Origin: Yamagishiella unicocca
Taxonomy: Eukaryota > Chlorophyta > Chlorophyceae > Chlamydomonadales > Volvocaceae
Assembly: GCA_003116995.1 (NCBI GenBank)
Contig: BDSL01000031.1
Location: forward strand, 496,001-560,000
Length of the DNA stretch: 64,000 nt
Reading direction: 5' to 3'
The position numbers were made by a program, and so were the translations under genes. Of the stretch, positions 1-12,300 are shown one piece after another (within the stretch, counting starts at the first letter, position 1; the number at the start of each line of letters is the position of its first letter). The notes beneath the pieces are model-generated. The model saw only the letters and a program-made list of their open reading frames with translations. It had not been told where the DNA came from and made no database searches.

Positions 1-1719
1 CTGATTGTTGTAGATCAGGACCAGCTGGGGGGTGTGAAATACGATGGGGCGGAGGGAGGTTTGGGCTGACGTGGTGTGAGACGGTCGGGAGGAGGGGGAT
101 ACCAAAAGGGGCAAGGGTCAGCTGAGGGCAGGAGGGCCCTCGCGTCGGCCCAGCATAGAAACTGCAAACAGAACGCCTGGCGGTGTCGCACGCACAGCGC
201 GTCCGAGCGGTGCCTCATGTCCACGTCACACCCATTTGGCGATGACGAACACGAAGGAGGCTTTCGTGCGAATGCCTGTGTTGGTGTTAGCGGTGGCTGT
301 AGTGGCGGTGGCGCTGAGGGGAAGGGCTACGGCCGCCAGCTACCCGGCTCCGAGAGGAAATGCACCAACCTTGACCCACATGGGCCCCTCCCTGACCCAC
401 ATGGGCCCCTCCCTGACCCACATGGGCCCCTCCCTGACCGCTCTACCGCCCCCGGTGGACCTCCTCGTCGGTCACATCCCGTGGGAAACCCGCCCCCGGC
501 CTCTCATCCACCGCACTTCCTGCACGTACCTGGAGAACAGCCGGGACGTTCATCATCTGGGGGGGGGCACCAGGAGGGGGGAGGTGTGTTTTGGGGGACG
601 GACGCAAGTAAGGCACCGCATGCATCAGCGGCCCCGGGGGCCGTGGGTGGTCAAGATGGTGTGGGTGGGTGGGCAGGCGAAGTGTGGGCTGCGATATGCG
701 GGCGGCAAAGGACATGGGCGGCGCCTCTCCTACTGGGGGAGATGCGCCGCCGCCCGCCATTGGGGCTGTCGTGCGACCCACACTAGTGGCAGCCAATGGG
801 CACAGCCAGGAGGGGGCAGAGTGCGTGTCTGCGCAGAGCCACCAGTACCAGCGCCCACCACCTGTGCTAAGGTACACTAGTACGACAAGGACCGTCTCGG
901 TGCAAGTACGCATTGGCGGCCGAAATGTTACGACACCCCGCGCTGCAAAGTGTACCCAGATGTATGCGCCTCGAGCTCAGAATTACCAAAACACGAGCCT
1001 TGTACACCACAGCCTCTGAATAACGTCGCTAGGGATACCGACTATTCGAACTCCCCGCCCCTAAATGGGTCGGTACTGCCTGTCCCTTTGCCAAAAGTAC
1101 GGTAATAGCTTCCGTCAGCCGGCCAACCTCTCGGCAGCAACCCCTACGAATGGCCAAGCGCCAGTCAGCTCACACGATTGCCTTCTTTGCTTCAGCCACA
1201 GTGCGCCCCGTCCTTCCAACAACCACGCGTGCGTTCGACGTCAGTAAGCCTACTCAGCCTTGATATCAATTGCAGCGTAACGTAAGGCCAATATGTGTAC
1301 GCCATAGCGGATTAATATTTGCAAATGCAAGTCTCCAGGCTTGTGTGTCGGCCTGCATACATCGACGCACAATGCACGCACCTTAAGGGTCATATTATGC
1401 GCGACCAATACATCAGCGGCCCTAAGTGGCGCTCGTCGACGCCAATGCGCGATATCTGGCTCCAGGTTCTCACTGCAAGCAGTTTACAGAACGGTGTCGG
1501 TTTCGCGACAGCGTTAGTGCCCTGGCAAAGCGTTGCTTGGAAGCCAGGTCAATACCTTAAGAATTTGCGCCATTGTTCATGATCCATTTGCTGTCTTCCT
1601 AGCGGTATTTCTACGAGAGGTACTGCGGACGAGTTGGCTGCGCTTTCGCTGTGCACTCCGTGACTGAACAGCAAAAGTATTACAGCCGAAACTGCTAGGA
1701 ACATCATGATCGTCGACAT
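1..1719 (-). CDS. possible secreted-protein gene, N-terminal exons, rest unresolved
   Basis: Weak model. An ATG at 1719 opens an exon (1719-1556) encoding a typical signal peptide: a short start, then a hydrophobic run MMFLAVSAVILLLF, then a polar stretch. It ends at a GT donor and joins in phase to an open 91-base exon at 1472-1382 that contains LEPDIAHWRRRAPL. Further left on the same strand, 556-447 is another open stretch with CAG before it and GT after it (contains GFPRDVTDEEV), and bases 25-1 could be an exon reading LVLIYNNQ. The last two are not linked to the first two by any continuous evidence. I do not recognise the family. The product would be secreted or luminal if real. The gene would run off the left edge. 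Confidence 0.33.
372..438. repeat. 21-bp tandem repeat, three copies
   Basis: Three consecutive near-perfect copies of a 21-base unit beginning TGACCCACATGGGC. The period is a multiple of three, so two overlapping plus-strand frames stay open and show a repeated heptapeptide, but no gene model supports translation. Confidence 0.9.
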
Positions 1720-3594
1720 GTCTTGAGTGTCCAAGCGCAGCTATGGTTCAGAGCTCAAAAGGAAGCGCGGCCTTTTCTTCTGTGAAACCATGATACAAAA
1801 ACAGCTGCGTTTGCTATATTACGCCGGTAATCGCAGAGGAAGCCGCTATTATTCGGTGGTCCACTTCTCCAGCTACACGTCAGGGACTGGGGAGTGCTCA
1901 CAGCGAATACCGGTACTGGTGCGCAAGGACCCCACATCCGTGGATGAGGTTGTACTGCCAGCTAGCATCGATTCGAGGTAAATCTCGGCTATCGCCAGAC
2001 GTGCAAGCGGCCAACTCGCTGGGAGTTGGAACACGGAGAGAGTTAGGTGGCCGGAACCTCGAGTATCCTACAAATACTTTGCAAACGTCCATGAGAAGTA
2101 CAAATACTTCGCAGTACGCCGTTACACAAACGCTTTGATATCACGAATCCTGTTTCCATGACCGACTCGCTCGTCCCTGGTGTTCCATGCTCGTCCTAGA
2201 CGGTCAACTTTTCCGGAACATCTGTTTAAGTCATATAGGACACGATAGTATACCATATAAAGCATTGCTGTATAGGGAAACATGAAGCATTGAGCGGTTT
2301 CATGCAATCATCTAGCATGCAGTAAGTGTGTACATTGTTGCTAGTAACTATGCGTAATGCATGCCTTGCAAAGCTCAAACGACATGACAGAAATGCACTT
2401 ACACGTCGGACCAACCACCATTACTGCACCTAACAACCGCAGTGGTCGTTAGCGAAACCAGTAAACACCAAGAATTAAGGACCGTGTAGGTGCGCCTTGG
2501 TCATGGCGGTAACAGGTTTTCGGAGGGCAAGCTGTGCGCATGGCCAGCAGAGCAGGGGAGCCCTTCCTGAAGGACGGAGAGTACACAAGCGTTTCATCCT
2601 TACAACGTGAAGAAAATGTACATATGACTCAGCCAGACCCAGCGATCCCAGCAGTGCTGGCTGCTTCGGTGAGAAGGGTGCATCGGTGACTGGGTCCGTG
2701 GCGTTCCTCAGATGCGCTGCGCCCACGCAGTTGATAAGTTGCACGTACGGACTGAAGGTGGTAGTAAGGTGGTGCGCTCTACTAGCCCCGGGAAATGACG
2801 GAAGGTGCGGGTAGGGAGTAGCCAAGGCGTTTGACGCAGCGGGCCCAATCGCAGTCTCAGCGTGTCGCGAACCCGCCGACACGCATTGTAAGGAGTGTAG
2901 GAAGATGCAAAACACGTCTAAGTACACATAATAAGGCTAAACACGTATTAAGTACACATAATAATCACCGCCGTCAGCGCTGGCATTTAGCTGCATTCAA
3001 GTGAACAGAATCCATCTGACAGGTCAACCATCACCGTCGCCAACCAGCGCCAACTTCCTGATCACCGCGTGACTACTCCAAACGAAATCAGGATCCTATG
3101 GATGCTCTAGATTCTCGGAGTACTACGCAGCAAGGCTCCTACCTACCAGATGCAATCCTGCAATCCTGCACGTCTCTGCGTCCCGGCGCCTAATAGTTGC
3201 ACTTCATTTTAGAATGGAGGTGTGCCAGCTGCAAGGGGCGGACTAAATTTGGTTGACCCGCTTCCGAGGTGGGTCATCAACACCACGCCATACGTCAGCC
3301 CCAAACAAAGGGCATGCCGTACTGAACCCCTGAGCCCGGACTCGACTCCCTAACTTCAAGGCTAAACGCTTCCAAGATCAGTGCGATCTATCCCTTGTGG
3401 CGATAACCCCATTCGACGCCAGGCGTATGTTGGGCCTATGCCCCGCTGGTCCTACCACCCACTTCAAAACGTATTTCCACCTCGGTTTTTCCCTTGGCAT
3501 GAGCCTCCTGCAAGGGGGTCAACGTGGGCCACGGGAAGGGGGCTCCCGTGCCTAAAACCCAACCGGAACCGAACCAACCAACCAACGGCCTCAC
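1720..3594. other. spacer with no supported gene
   Basis: No exon chain is visible on either strand. The longest open frame (2927-2475, minus, 150 codons) resembles no family I know and has no splice context. A 15-base direct repeat (AAGTACACATAATAA) occurs twice around 2918-2965. The remainder is mixed-composition DNA. Confidence 0.6.
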
Positions 3595-4024
3595 CTTGAG
3601 AGGCAGCCGCAGCAGCTTCTCGTGCGCCTCTGCGCATTCTTGGCGAGCGCTCGTCCGGGCGAGCGGCGGAGCGCGGCAGGAAAGGGGTTGCGAAACATGG
3701 TTGTGAATGGGCATCGGGGGTGCCTGCAGGGCTCGAAAAGCAGGGTGCTTCCGGTGCTTCCCATGAAACCGGAATCCGCCCTGGCTGGCCTAGCCTAGCC
3801 GGCGCTTACCATCATGTACCGCCTACAACACGCTTGCCGAGCTCCGAAACCCCCCCACTGCGCGCCCTGTACCGCATCTCCGAGCCCACAATTGCCACAA
3901 ACACCGCCCGCCTCGCGTCCGTGTTTATCCGCTGCCCTGCAGCTAGCTGGAGCAGCTTGGCGGCGCTGGCGGCGGTGGTGCCGGAGTCGGCGGCCGCCGC
4001 CATCAACAGCGGATCGCCCAGCTC
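3595..4024 (-). pseudogene. NOM1/SGD1-like MA3-domain segment, incomplete
   Basis: Two minus-strand exons resemble the start of the MA3 domain of NOM1/SGD1, a nucleolar MIF4G-MA3 protein of ribosome biogenesis. Exon 4024-3873 encodes a helix ending LLQLAAGQRINTDARRAVF, close to the plant signature QRMNTDARRAIF. Exon 3649-3595 encodes CAEAHEKLLRLPLK, matching the following DAFEKLLRL helix, and is followed by a GTGAGG donor. The join leaves a few extra residues between the two motifs. I could not find the expected next MA3 exon (the Q-E-K-x-x-N-x-Y-Y motif) on the left, nor any MIF4G exon on the right. It is either a relic or a gene whose other exons have diverged beyond recognition by eye; assembly rearrangement is also possible. 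Confidence 0.55.
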
Positions 4025-5338
4025 CTAGCCCGCCACCGGCATCCACCACATACCTGCGTCACCGTTACGGGAAGAGCCAGTTGGGCAGTTGAAGCGTGGC
4101 AGCGAAGGTGTTGTACCCTTTCTTTGGCCCCGCGGAGTCTACCCTTTGAAAAATGGTCAAAACTCCCGCCTGCCTGGCAAGCCGTTTGCCCCAGGCCTGA
4201 CCCCTCCCGAGCCCTAACTCGCTCCTCACCCTTCCCATTTGGCAGCAGCAGCTTCGCCACATCCGCCCCCGGAGCCGGAGGCACGCCTCGTCCACACTGG
4301 TCTGCTGCAGCCATTTGGCCACGGGCGGCTGTAGCACCGCGCAGCACCCGCCCTGGCCCACGTCTCGCCCGCACGTCATTACCCTCCCGCTCCTCGGTGC
4401 CCCCTACCTTCCCCCGGTCTTGGTAGCGTGCTCTTTACTTGGGTCAACCCTCTTACCCGCCGTGTGCGGTATGGCCCCGCCTCCCCACAGGTGCGGATAG
4501 AGGGTGGAGTGGGGTCCCCTGAGATGGAGGGATGAGTGTACTGGATCCCGCAAGTCCCCTCAACGACCTACCAAGCGGCCTCACCATGTATCGCACTTTT
4601 CCACATCACGGTGCGCGGGTTCATATGACGGACCCCCTCTGACGGGGCCTGTGTGGTCGCAGGACCGAACCGCACGGGCCTGCCGCCCGCCAAGATGTAA
4701 GGGCCCCTGTGGGAGGGCCTCTCAAAGCGAGGCAGGGGCGGTGGGGGGGGAGGTGTTCGGATAGGGCCCGCGCCCGACCCAACCTCGGACTGCAACTATG
4801 CCCGCCAGCCCCCGTCCCTGAGTACTAATACCCAAAACGTGCCCCATACACCGCCTCCTCACCCGCCCAACTTCACCATGTTGTACGACAGGGTGTCGGG
4901 CAGGGGGGAAAATGGAGGCAAGGGGGAGCTCATGGGTCAAGCAGGGCAGGATCCTACGTGACCGGAGTTCAGGACTGCTGCCCTGCCTCCCTTCCTCCAC
5001 ACGCGCCAGACTAGCGTTACATTTTGCGCCAAACGGTTCGATCCATAGCAGCTGCGGCTAAATCTCCCCGCGGACCCTTCGGCCAATGCCAGCGGCGCCT
5101 GGGTGTGGGAACGGTCTACTGCTTCTCAAGTGGAGAAGAGTAGGGAGAGCAGCTTTCAAGCACCTACCATTTTCGCAGACCCGGTCGCAAAAGAATGCGT
5201 AATAATTATATTCCCTGATCGTAGTGAGCATTAGGCGGTTATGCCCGCCCATGTTCTGTGTGTACGACAGTCCCCCGCTATTAATGGCGCGCACTTTGAT
5301 CCCCAAGTTGCTTTACTGACCGCGAAGTCCGTTGCAAC
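4025..5338. other. intergenic region upstream of the NAP1 gene
   Basis: GC-rich and pyrimidine-rich DNA with many short overlapping open frames but no exon chain I can support. It should hold the 5' region of the NAP1 gene at its right end. Exons of the NOM1-like gene might be hidden here on the minus strand. Confidence 0.5.
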
Positions 5339-8300
5339 ATGGCAGGCCAGGATTCTGACACTCAGCTGATACAGGTCAGCCTGGCAAATCCGCCGCCTTG
5401 GCCGCTTCTGCGCCGCCTCCGCACGATTTTATGTTGGCTCCTTTAAAATGCTACTCTGACCGGAACTGATATGCCTATTCCTATCAACATATTTTCGAAT
5501 GCAAATGATGTTAGTGATGGCTCCGTGACACTTGACTTCATCGTTGCCTTCTGCTCTCTCGCAGGCCAAGCTGGCCAAGCTTGGCTTGGACCAGACGCCC
5601 GAGGAGTTTGTGGCGAGTCTCGCACCTCCCATTAAGCGGCGTGTGGAGGCGCTGCAGGTGCTTCAGTCCAAGCACGATGAGCTTGAGGCACAGTTCCGCA
5701 AGGAGCGTGCTGAGCTGGAGGCCAAATATGAGAAGCTTTACGGTGCGTACACCCCTGATGTAAATGGGTGATTCATGTCGTGCGGTGCATAGAGTTGCTT
5801 TTGCTCGCGCGGTATGGTCCCTCGCCTTGGGATCCCAAGGTCCTTAACTACCATCGATGTCTTCGCGCAGCTCCACTCTACGTCGAGCGCTCGGAAATTG
5901 TCCAGGGAGCTAAGGAGGTGCCGCCCAAGGAGGGCGAGGCTGCCGGCGACGGTGAGAGGTGCACTTATCGTATAGGAGTTTCGGGGCATGGTTTGCAAGG
6001 GCGTTCGCTGATTTTGAAATGCAGACAGCGTCAAGGGCATTCCGGAGTTCTGGCTGGCGGTATTGCTCAAGTGTGAGGTGACGATGGACATGATCAAGGA
6101 CAAGGACATGGACGTCCTCAAGTACCTGCGCGATGTCCAGGTGTGCCCCTTCAGCCTCAGTTACACCGCAAACCTGGCAGGGGTTTGGACGCACGGGCGA
6201 CGTTTGGGGAGTTACCTGGTTCAAAGGTACCAGCCTTGCCGCACACACTGCCCGTCAGGCATATGCGTGGCTTGAACGCGTTCCTCAGCAAGAGCCCCGA
6301 ATGGCCCCCTGAACAACTATTACTATACACGAGGCCAAGAAAGTTACTGTGAAGGATGCTGCAAAACCCTTGCATTATCCCCGCCTCAGCGTGCGCTACC
6401 GCATTGGATCATTGCGACAGTTCCCTTGCCTGACATGAAAGGCTCACCTTACGCCACGAACAGTACTATCAATAGCCTTTGCGGATGCGGCCAAGTCAGT
6501 TCGCGTGACTGAGGATGTAACATGAACCCGCCCTCTCCCTGTCGAGGTAGGCGGAGGCATTGGTAGTGGACGGTGTGTCGCATGGCTTCAAGCTGCGCTT
6601 CTTCTTCGACACCAACCCCTACTTCACCAACGAGGTGGGTGGTGTAACGGCTATCGTGTGCGACCAACGCCCACTCACCGTATATTACACGCGTTGGATG
6701 CCCTCCACGTTTTCGCTGATATAGCTGGGGCCTTGGTCGCGTTCCGACCTAGCGCACTGTGCGTGTTCATCCACGGAACCGTATGCCTGCAGACTCGGAA
6801 TCGTTGTTTAACTCGCTGCCAAAACCACATTATTTCCTATCTATGACGGGACCAGGTCCTTGAAAAGACGTACCACATGCTTCCCGAGGACGATGGTGTC
6901 CTTGAGCGAGCTGAGGGCACGAAGATCGAGTGGCACCCGGGTGAGGCGAGGGGAGGCGGTCCTGAATCGCGAACTGGTCACATGAAGGTAGCGCGATGGT
7001 GTGCTGAGGGGACGTGAAACACTCTTCTGTGTTGCGATCTGCCTCACAGGGAAAGACGTTACAGTCAAGATCATGAAGAAGAAGCCTAAGAAGGGTGGCA
7101 AGGGCGACTCAAAGCCACAGGTGCGCTACATGGTCGCGTCTGGGAGAACGTAAGACAGGGGAAGCCGGCGTTTGATTCAAGCGCGGCTTGCAGTCCCGTC
7201 GTTATATTATGGAACCACTTCCCTCCGTGCAGGTCAAGACGGAGCGGGTGGACTCGTTCTTCAACTTCTTCGACCCACCCCAGGTACGAAGGAAGCCAGG
7301 CTGCTCTGTATACGGCCATTGTTGCATAATCGTCGAAACTCAGCGGAGCGGGCACACATGTGCGTTGGGGGGACATATTTGCATGTGGGCGATGTCTTGC
7401 AGGCCTCCAGTGGCTTTCGCCCGAAGTGGCGTTTCTCACCTCCCAGCTGCATCCCAATGCACGTGCGCGCTCCGGAACCCTCAGGTGCCAGACAGCGAGG
7501 AGGAGATCGACGAGGACACCATGGAGGAGCTGCAGGCAATCATCGAGGCGGACTATGAGGTAGGAGGATGCGGGCTGCTTGGCGGACCGAGTGGGTGATG
7601 GCTTCGAGCGCCGCAGGAGGGCAGGCATAAGGGTGTACGTCCACCGGGAATCCACGGCGGATGGTTAGGCCGGGAATCGTTGCGGCGTTGAATGCGCGAT
7701 ACAGCACCGTTGTTATTGCGCGTCGTTTCGCCATTTGCCCGTCCTGGTCTATGCGCCGCCTCGATCGCCAGCGCCACATCAATGTCTAGAGAGTATCAGA
7801 AGGAGCTTGAAGCCCCGAGATGACTGCTATCTGTTGGGTCCGCCGTCTAAGAGTTTGCCCAACCACTGTCGTCGTTAGGTTGGCGCCACCATCCGCGAGA
7901 AGCTTATCCCCGAGGCGGTGTCCTGGTACACTGGCGAGGCGGTGGACGAGGACGAGCTGTACATCCCCGGTGACGACGATGATGAGGATGAGGAGTGAGT
8001 GCGGTTAAAACGTAACCAAGACTTGAACCGGCTTTCCTTATTCTCGCCTGGCATTGGGAGCATGCTCGCCTGCGTGGCGCGGGTGACGCCGAGTTTGGCG
8101 GTAGACAGTAGTAATGATATTGTGCAGCGGCAAGGGTGCAATCCGTAACGGACCGATTCGGTGTGGGCGGTGGGACGGTCCGTAACGTGCTTGACCAGTG
8201 GCGGTCTGGGACTCCGTAGCAGCACCTGACCTAGGTTCCGATGGCCCTGTACGTGACTCATCGTGCTCCACGTTCTGGCTGTCTTACGCTACTGCAACTG

Positions 8301-8431
8301 TCTGCACACGTAGCTTCGACGACGAGGAGGGTGAGGAGGGCGAGGAGGACGACGAGGCGGCGCCAGGCACAGCCGGCGAGGGGCAAGCTGCGGGCGGGCA
8401 ACAGCAGCCGCCGGAGTGCAAGCAGCAGTGA
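5339..8431 (+). CDS. NAP1: nucleosome assembly protein 1 (NAP family histone chaperone)
   Basis: Histone chaperone of the NAP1/SET family, which binds H2A-H2B (and H3-H4), shuttles histones and assists nucleosome assembly. Eleven exons chain in phase to 336 residues: 5339-5374, 5565-5742, 5871-5951, 6025-6140, 6551-6634, 6856-6940, 7050-7120, 7233-7283, 7485-7559, 7879-7994, 8314-8431. Family landmarks appear in order: an N-terminal dimerisation helix rich in E and K (about residues 45-75), PLYxxR, the GIPEFWL motif near 105, NPYFTNEVLEKTYHM near 160-175, IEWHPGKDVT near 200, DSFFNFFDPP, and IREKLIPEAVSWYTGEA. The tail is strongly acidic (runs of D and E) and then Q/P-rich, as expected for histone binding. 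The short first exon (12 codons) was chosen because its ATG gives a phase-0 join. The length is typical. No damage seen. Confidence 0.93.
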
Positions 8432-8834
8432 TGCGGGCGCTCAGCTACTGCTGACTGGAGGAAGCATCATCGGCTAAAAACTGGCGGGAAGAAGCGCTAG
8501 GGGGGGCTACAGTGCGTTGCAGGATGCTGGTGCGGACCTTTTCAGGGACCCTTCACCGTATTTACGGGGCCCGTTTGTCGTACACGCACAGATGATAAGT
8601 GCGCCAATGTTCATAGTGTCATGAGTTACAGAATTTCTCCAGTAGGGTCCACCGCCGATCATTAAGCCCGTTGTCACGCTCATCAGCGGCATTCCATTGC
8701 GTGAGATCGCCGGGTCGGGAGCTGTGTTTGGGGGGGGGTCTTGCGGGGCTGGGTGGGCAAAAACGCTGTGCAAAGTGACCTGCAGTGTGAGAGCGAAAGG
8801 ATGCCATCGTACAGGCATGCAATAGGACCTCTCT

Positions 8835-8839
8835 TGTAA
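8835..8839 (+). promoter_or_regulatory. TGTAA polyadenylation signal of NAP1
   Basis: TGTAA is the volvocine poly(A) signal. It lies about 400 bases past the NAP1 stop, giving a 3' UTR of roughly 420 bases. Confidence 0.6.
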
Positions 8840-8859
8840 ATTGTTGCAGTCTCGAGCTT

Positions 8860-9334
8860 CGCAGTTCCTTCAGTAGGGCTAACCTTGGGGGTGCAACCCC
8901 CGCAACCCCGATGAGTACGCTCTGGAGCCCCGTATTTCCGTAGGCATCAGCGTTGGCAAGGGTTGCGCGCCGAATACTGTCTTGGGCCGTGACATTTCGC
9001 ATATCTTTTCATTACCATGATATGGATGTATAGTCTCTGCCGTCAGCGAGCTTGAAATCTTCGCCCGTTAGCAAGCTGCGAGAAGTGCTTATGCCTAATA
9101 CAAAATCAAAAACTTTGCCGGAGTAGCCATAAAAATGCCAAAAAACTAAGCTGATGTAGGGAGTCGCCGGAGTGCTGCCGGCCACACCCCAATAGAGTAG
9201 AGTGGAGTAATAACCGAGCTAGCTGATTCGACTTATACGATGCGCCCTTCGGCACGGCCACGGAGCAAAAGGAGCGTCGGGAGGTGAGGCAGGTGCATTT
9301 ATTTGCAGCGGTGGCTATGCAACATCCTCATTAA
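8860..9334. other. spacer between NAP1 and the LINE
   Basis: No gene, RNA or repeat recognised. A 127-codon minus-strand open frame ending near 8619 overlaps the NAP1 3' UTR and lacks family similarity. Confidence 0.5.
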
Positions 9335-12300
9335 GCAGAATGCGAGTATTACAAGGGAGCCAGAACGGCTCAAGCGCGGAAGCGCAACCAGGCGGGCCCG
9401 ATGGGCCAGACCACGACACAGGTCACTGGGCAAAAGAGCCCGCCCTCACCGGCCGGGAAGGGGCAAAAGCCGAAGGCAGCCAAACACGAGGACACGGAGA
9501 AGGCAGCACGCACGACTCAAAGCACGTGGAGGAGAACAAGCGCGACCAGAAAACACGAACCACCTGCACCAAGCCAGCAGCGAGACGCGAGGAACGCGTC
9601 CCGGCAAAACGGGGGCCCCAAGCCCCATATCCCAAAAGCACCCACAAAAGAGAGCAGAGCGGGGGCCTAAGGCCCCATAACCCAAACACGCCCAGAAAAC
9701 CGCACCCGAGTCAACCGTCGGGCCACTCCTCGGCACCCGGGCGGCCCGTGAAGACCACCTCCCCCGCGGGCGAGGCGGCGAGGAAGGGGTGATCGGACGG
9801 GACAGCCCCCCACCCGCGGGGGGCCAGCCCCAGCTCGGCAAACGCACTGAGGCGGGCCCAGAAGTCGGCCGTCACCGCTGCGCACACCCGCACCACCGGC
9901 ATGCGCCCCCCGGGGGCCCCAGCCTGCACCCGAAACAGGAGGCGGAGCCCCAAACCCAACGCCGCGACGGCCGCCAAGCACACCACATCCCAAACAAGCG
10001 GGTGCACCCCCAAAGGGGGCCGACCCAGCCACAAATGCTGCGGGAGCAAGACAACCGCGCCCCCCATCGACTCCACAAGCTCATCGCGTAGTGATAAGGC
10101 CACCACACACTCCCAGAAGTGGTGGCGCCGGCGGCCCGTGGCCATGGACGCTCCACACGGGCAGGGGGTCGTGGGCGACCCCCGCGCCAGGAGGGCCGCG
10201 TGCATGGGGAAGCCATGGAACCCGTTCATGGCGAGCCGCCAGAGGGGCTCCTTGTGCGTTTTGTCCCAGCGAAGACGCCAGAGGCGCACCAGAGTGGCCT
10301 GAAACTCCCGGAGGGTGGAGGCCAGGGCTGCCGGGGGAAGGGGAGCCTCCCAGGCCTCCTGAAGGAAGGCCGTATGCTTAGCCGCCAGAGCAGCGAAGGC
10401 TGGGCCCAGCTGCAGGATGGTAGCCGACTTGACGGTGAGGGAGACAAGGGGAATGGCCGCGGGGCCCACCCGCCAGCCGACACAGCGGGCCAGGCGGCCT
10501 CAGGCGTCCGCAGCGGGGGGGGCGGCAGCCGCGCCCCCCGGGGCCGCCAGAACGAGGAGGGCCGCGATGGCCCAGGTGGCGGGAAGGCGGCCAACGAGGG
10601 CGTCGACGCGGGCCAGGCCCGTGGCCCCATCCCGCATGGAGGCCGGGACGGGGTGGGGCGGGGAGAGGCGGAGGACGTCGCGGAGGACGTCGAGCCGCAG
10701 GTACTCGGTACAGCGCATGGCGGGGGGCCCCCCGGCAGCGGCGACAGCGAGGGCCGTCCGGACCCGGCCCAGGGCATTGTAGCACTGGATGGCGACACCC
10801 ACGGTATCAAGCCCACGCAGCTGGGCGAGGTCGGGGAAGTCGGCCTCCAGGCCCCGGCCGGTGGCGTCGACCAGGAGGGGGTTGCCCCAGAGGGGCGCCG
10901 AGAAGCACCAGGGTCCCGGGGCGGCCAGTGTGGGGTCCAGGATGGTGGCGGGCGGGAGATGGGCGAGCGCCGTAATCAGCTGGGCGAGGGCCGGGGAGCC
11001 CCGTGGGAGGGGCCGACCGAGCACCAGCGGGGCGGCGGTGGTGCGGGCGTCGCCGTGAAGGGGCAGGAGGCACAGGGGGTGGGCCGAGGGGCGGCCGTGG
11101 CGCAGGAGGGCGAGGAGGAGCTGGGGCCACTGGGGGGCGGACGGCAGGAGGCCGCACGCGCCGGCCAGGCCGCGCACGGCCAGGACGGCATGGCGAGCCC
11201 GCACGTGGGCTTCGAGAGGGAGGAGGCCGAAGCCGCCGGCGGAGGGGGGCAGGGCGAGGTAGAGCAGGCCGGCTCTGGCAGGCACACCGTTGGCGCGGGC
11301 CTGATGCGCGGCGGGGGTGCAGCGACGGTCGACGAAGGCGGCGGTGGTGGCCTGAAGGGCCGCCCGCAGGCCGGGGGGGGGGAGGCCGACAAACTCCATG
11401 TGGTAGAGGACACGGCTGAGGGCATAGCCCGAGGCGGCGAAGGCGCGGCCGAAGGCGGAGAGGGGCAGGGTGGCAGCACGCTGCAGGCGGCCGTAGACCC
11501 GGTCGAGGTCCACAGGGTACGGTCCAGGGGCGCCAGCGGTGAAGGTGATGCCGAGGGTGGAGGCGGAGGGGACGACAGCGAGGCGGGGCGCCAGGCCGGC
11601 GTCGGGGGCGGCCAGGGGGGCGGCAGCGGCCACCGGGGTGTGGGGGAGGGGAGGGGCACTGGCGGCCGTGGGGCAGGCGGGGGGCGGGGCGGCGGCAGGG
11701 CTGGCTCGGGGGCCACCGGGCAGGGGCAGGAGCTTCACTTTGCGGAGGTTGAGCTGCTGGCCCGACGCGGCGTGGAAGGTGTCCATGGCCGCCAGGAAGC
11801 GGGGGACATCCGCAGCATCTCGGAGGAGGGGGGTGCAGTCATCCGCGTACTGGGAGGCGGTGAGGCGGAGGTCGGCGAGAGAGAGGCCGATGGCTTCGTG
11901 CTGCAGCCAGGAGAAGAGGGCCTGGCCAGGAGCGAGGTAGAGGAGGGGCGCAGCCGGGCATCCCTGTCGAACGCCGGCAGTGATGGGCACCCAACCTGAC
12001 AGGTGGCCGTTGACGAGGGCGGCAGAGCGGGTGCCCTGCAGCAGGCGTCGCACCCAGGCAAGGCAGCCAGGGCCCACACCCAGGGCATCCAGGCATTCCA
12101 GGAGGAAGACGCGGTCCACCGTGTCATAGGCCTTCTGGAAGTCCAGGAACACCACCGCACAGGAGCGAGACTCCGCGCGGAGGAGGGCGGGGAGGAGTTG
12201 GAGGAGCAGGACGGAGTCCGAGATGCGCCGGTGCTGCAGGAAGGCCGTCTGCACTGGGTCGATCGTATCCCCGAGGACGGGGAGAAGGCGGCGGGCCAGG

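Noticed and set aside
76..786. 236-codon plus-strand open frame containing the 21-bp repeats
   Set aside because: Glycine/proline-rich, no homology, and kept open mainly by the repeat period being a multiple of three.
2475..2927. 150-codon minus-strand frame
   Set aside because: No recognisable domain or splice context. I tested it as a continuation of the NOM1-like segment and it does not contain the expected MA3 motifs.
8619..9002. 127-codon minus-strand frame after NAP1
   Set aside because: Overlaps the NAP1 3' UTR and lacks any family similarity.
10119..11999. 626-codon plus-strand open frame
   Set aside because: It is antisense to the LINE reverse transcriptase. The low-complexity G/A/E/R composition is the expected shadow of GC-rich minus-strand coding.
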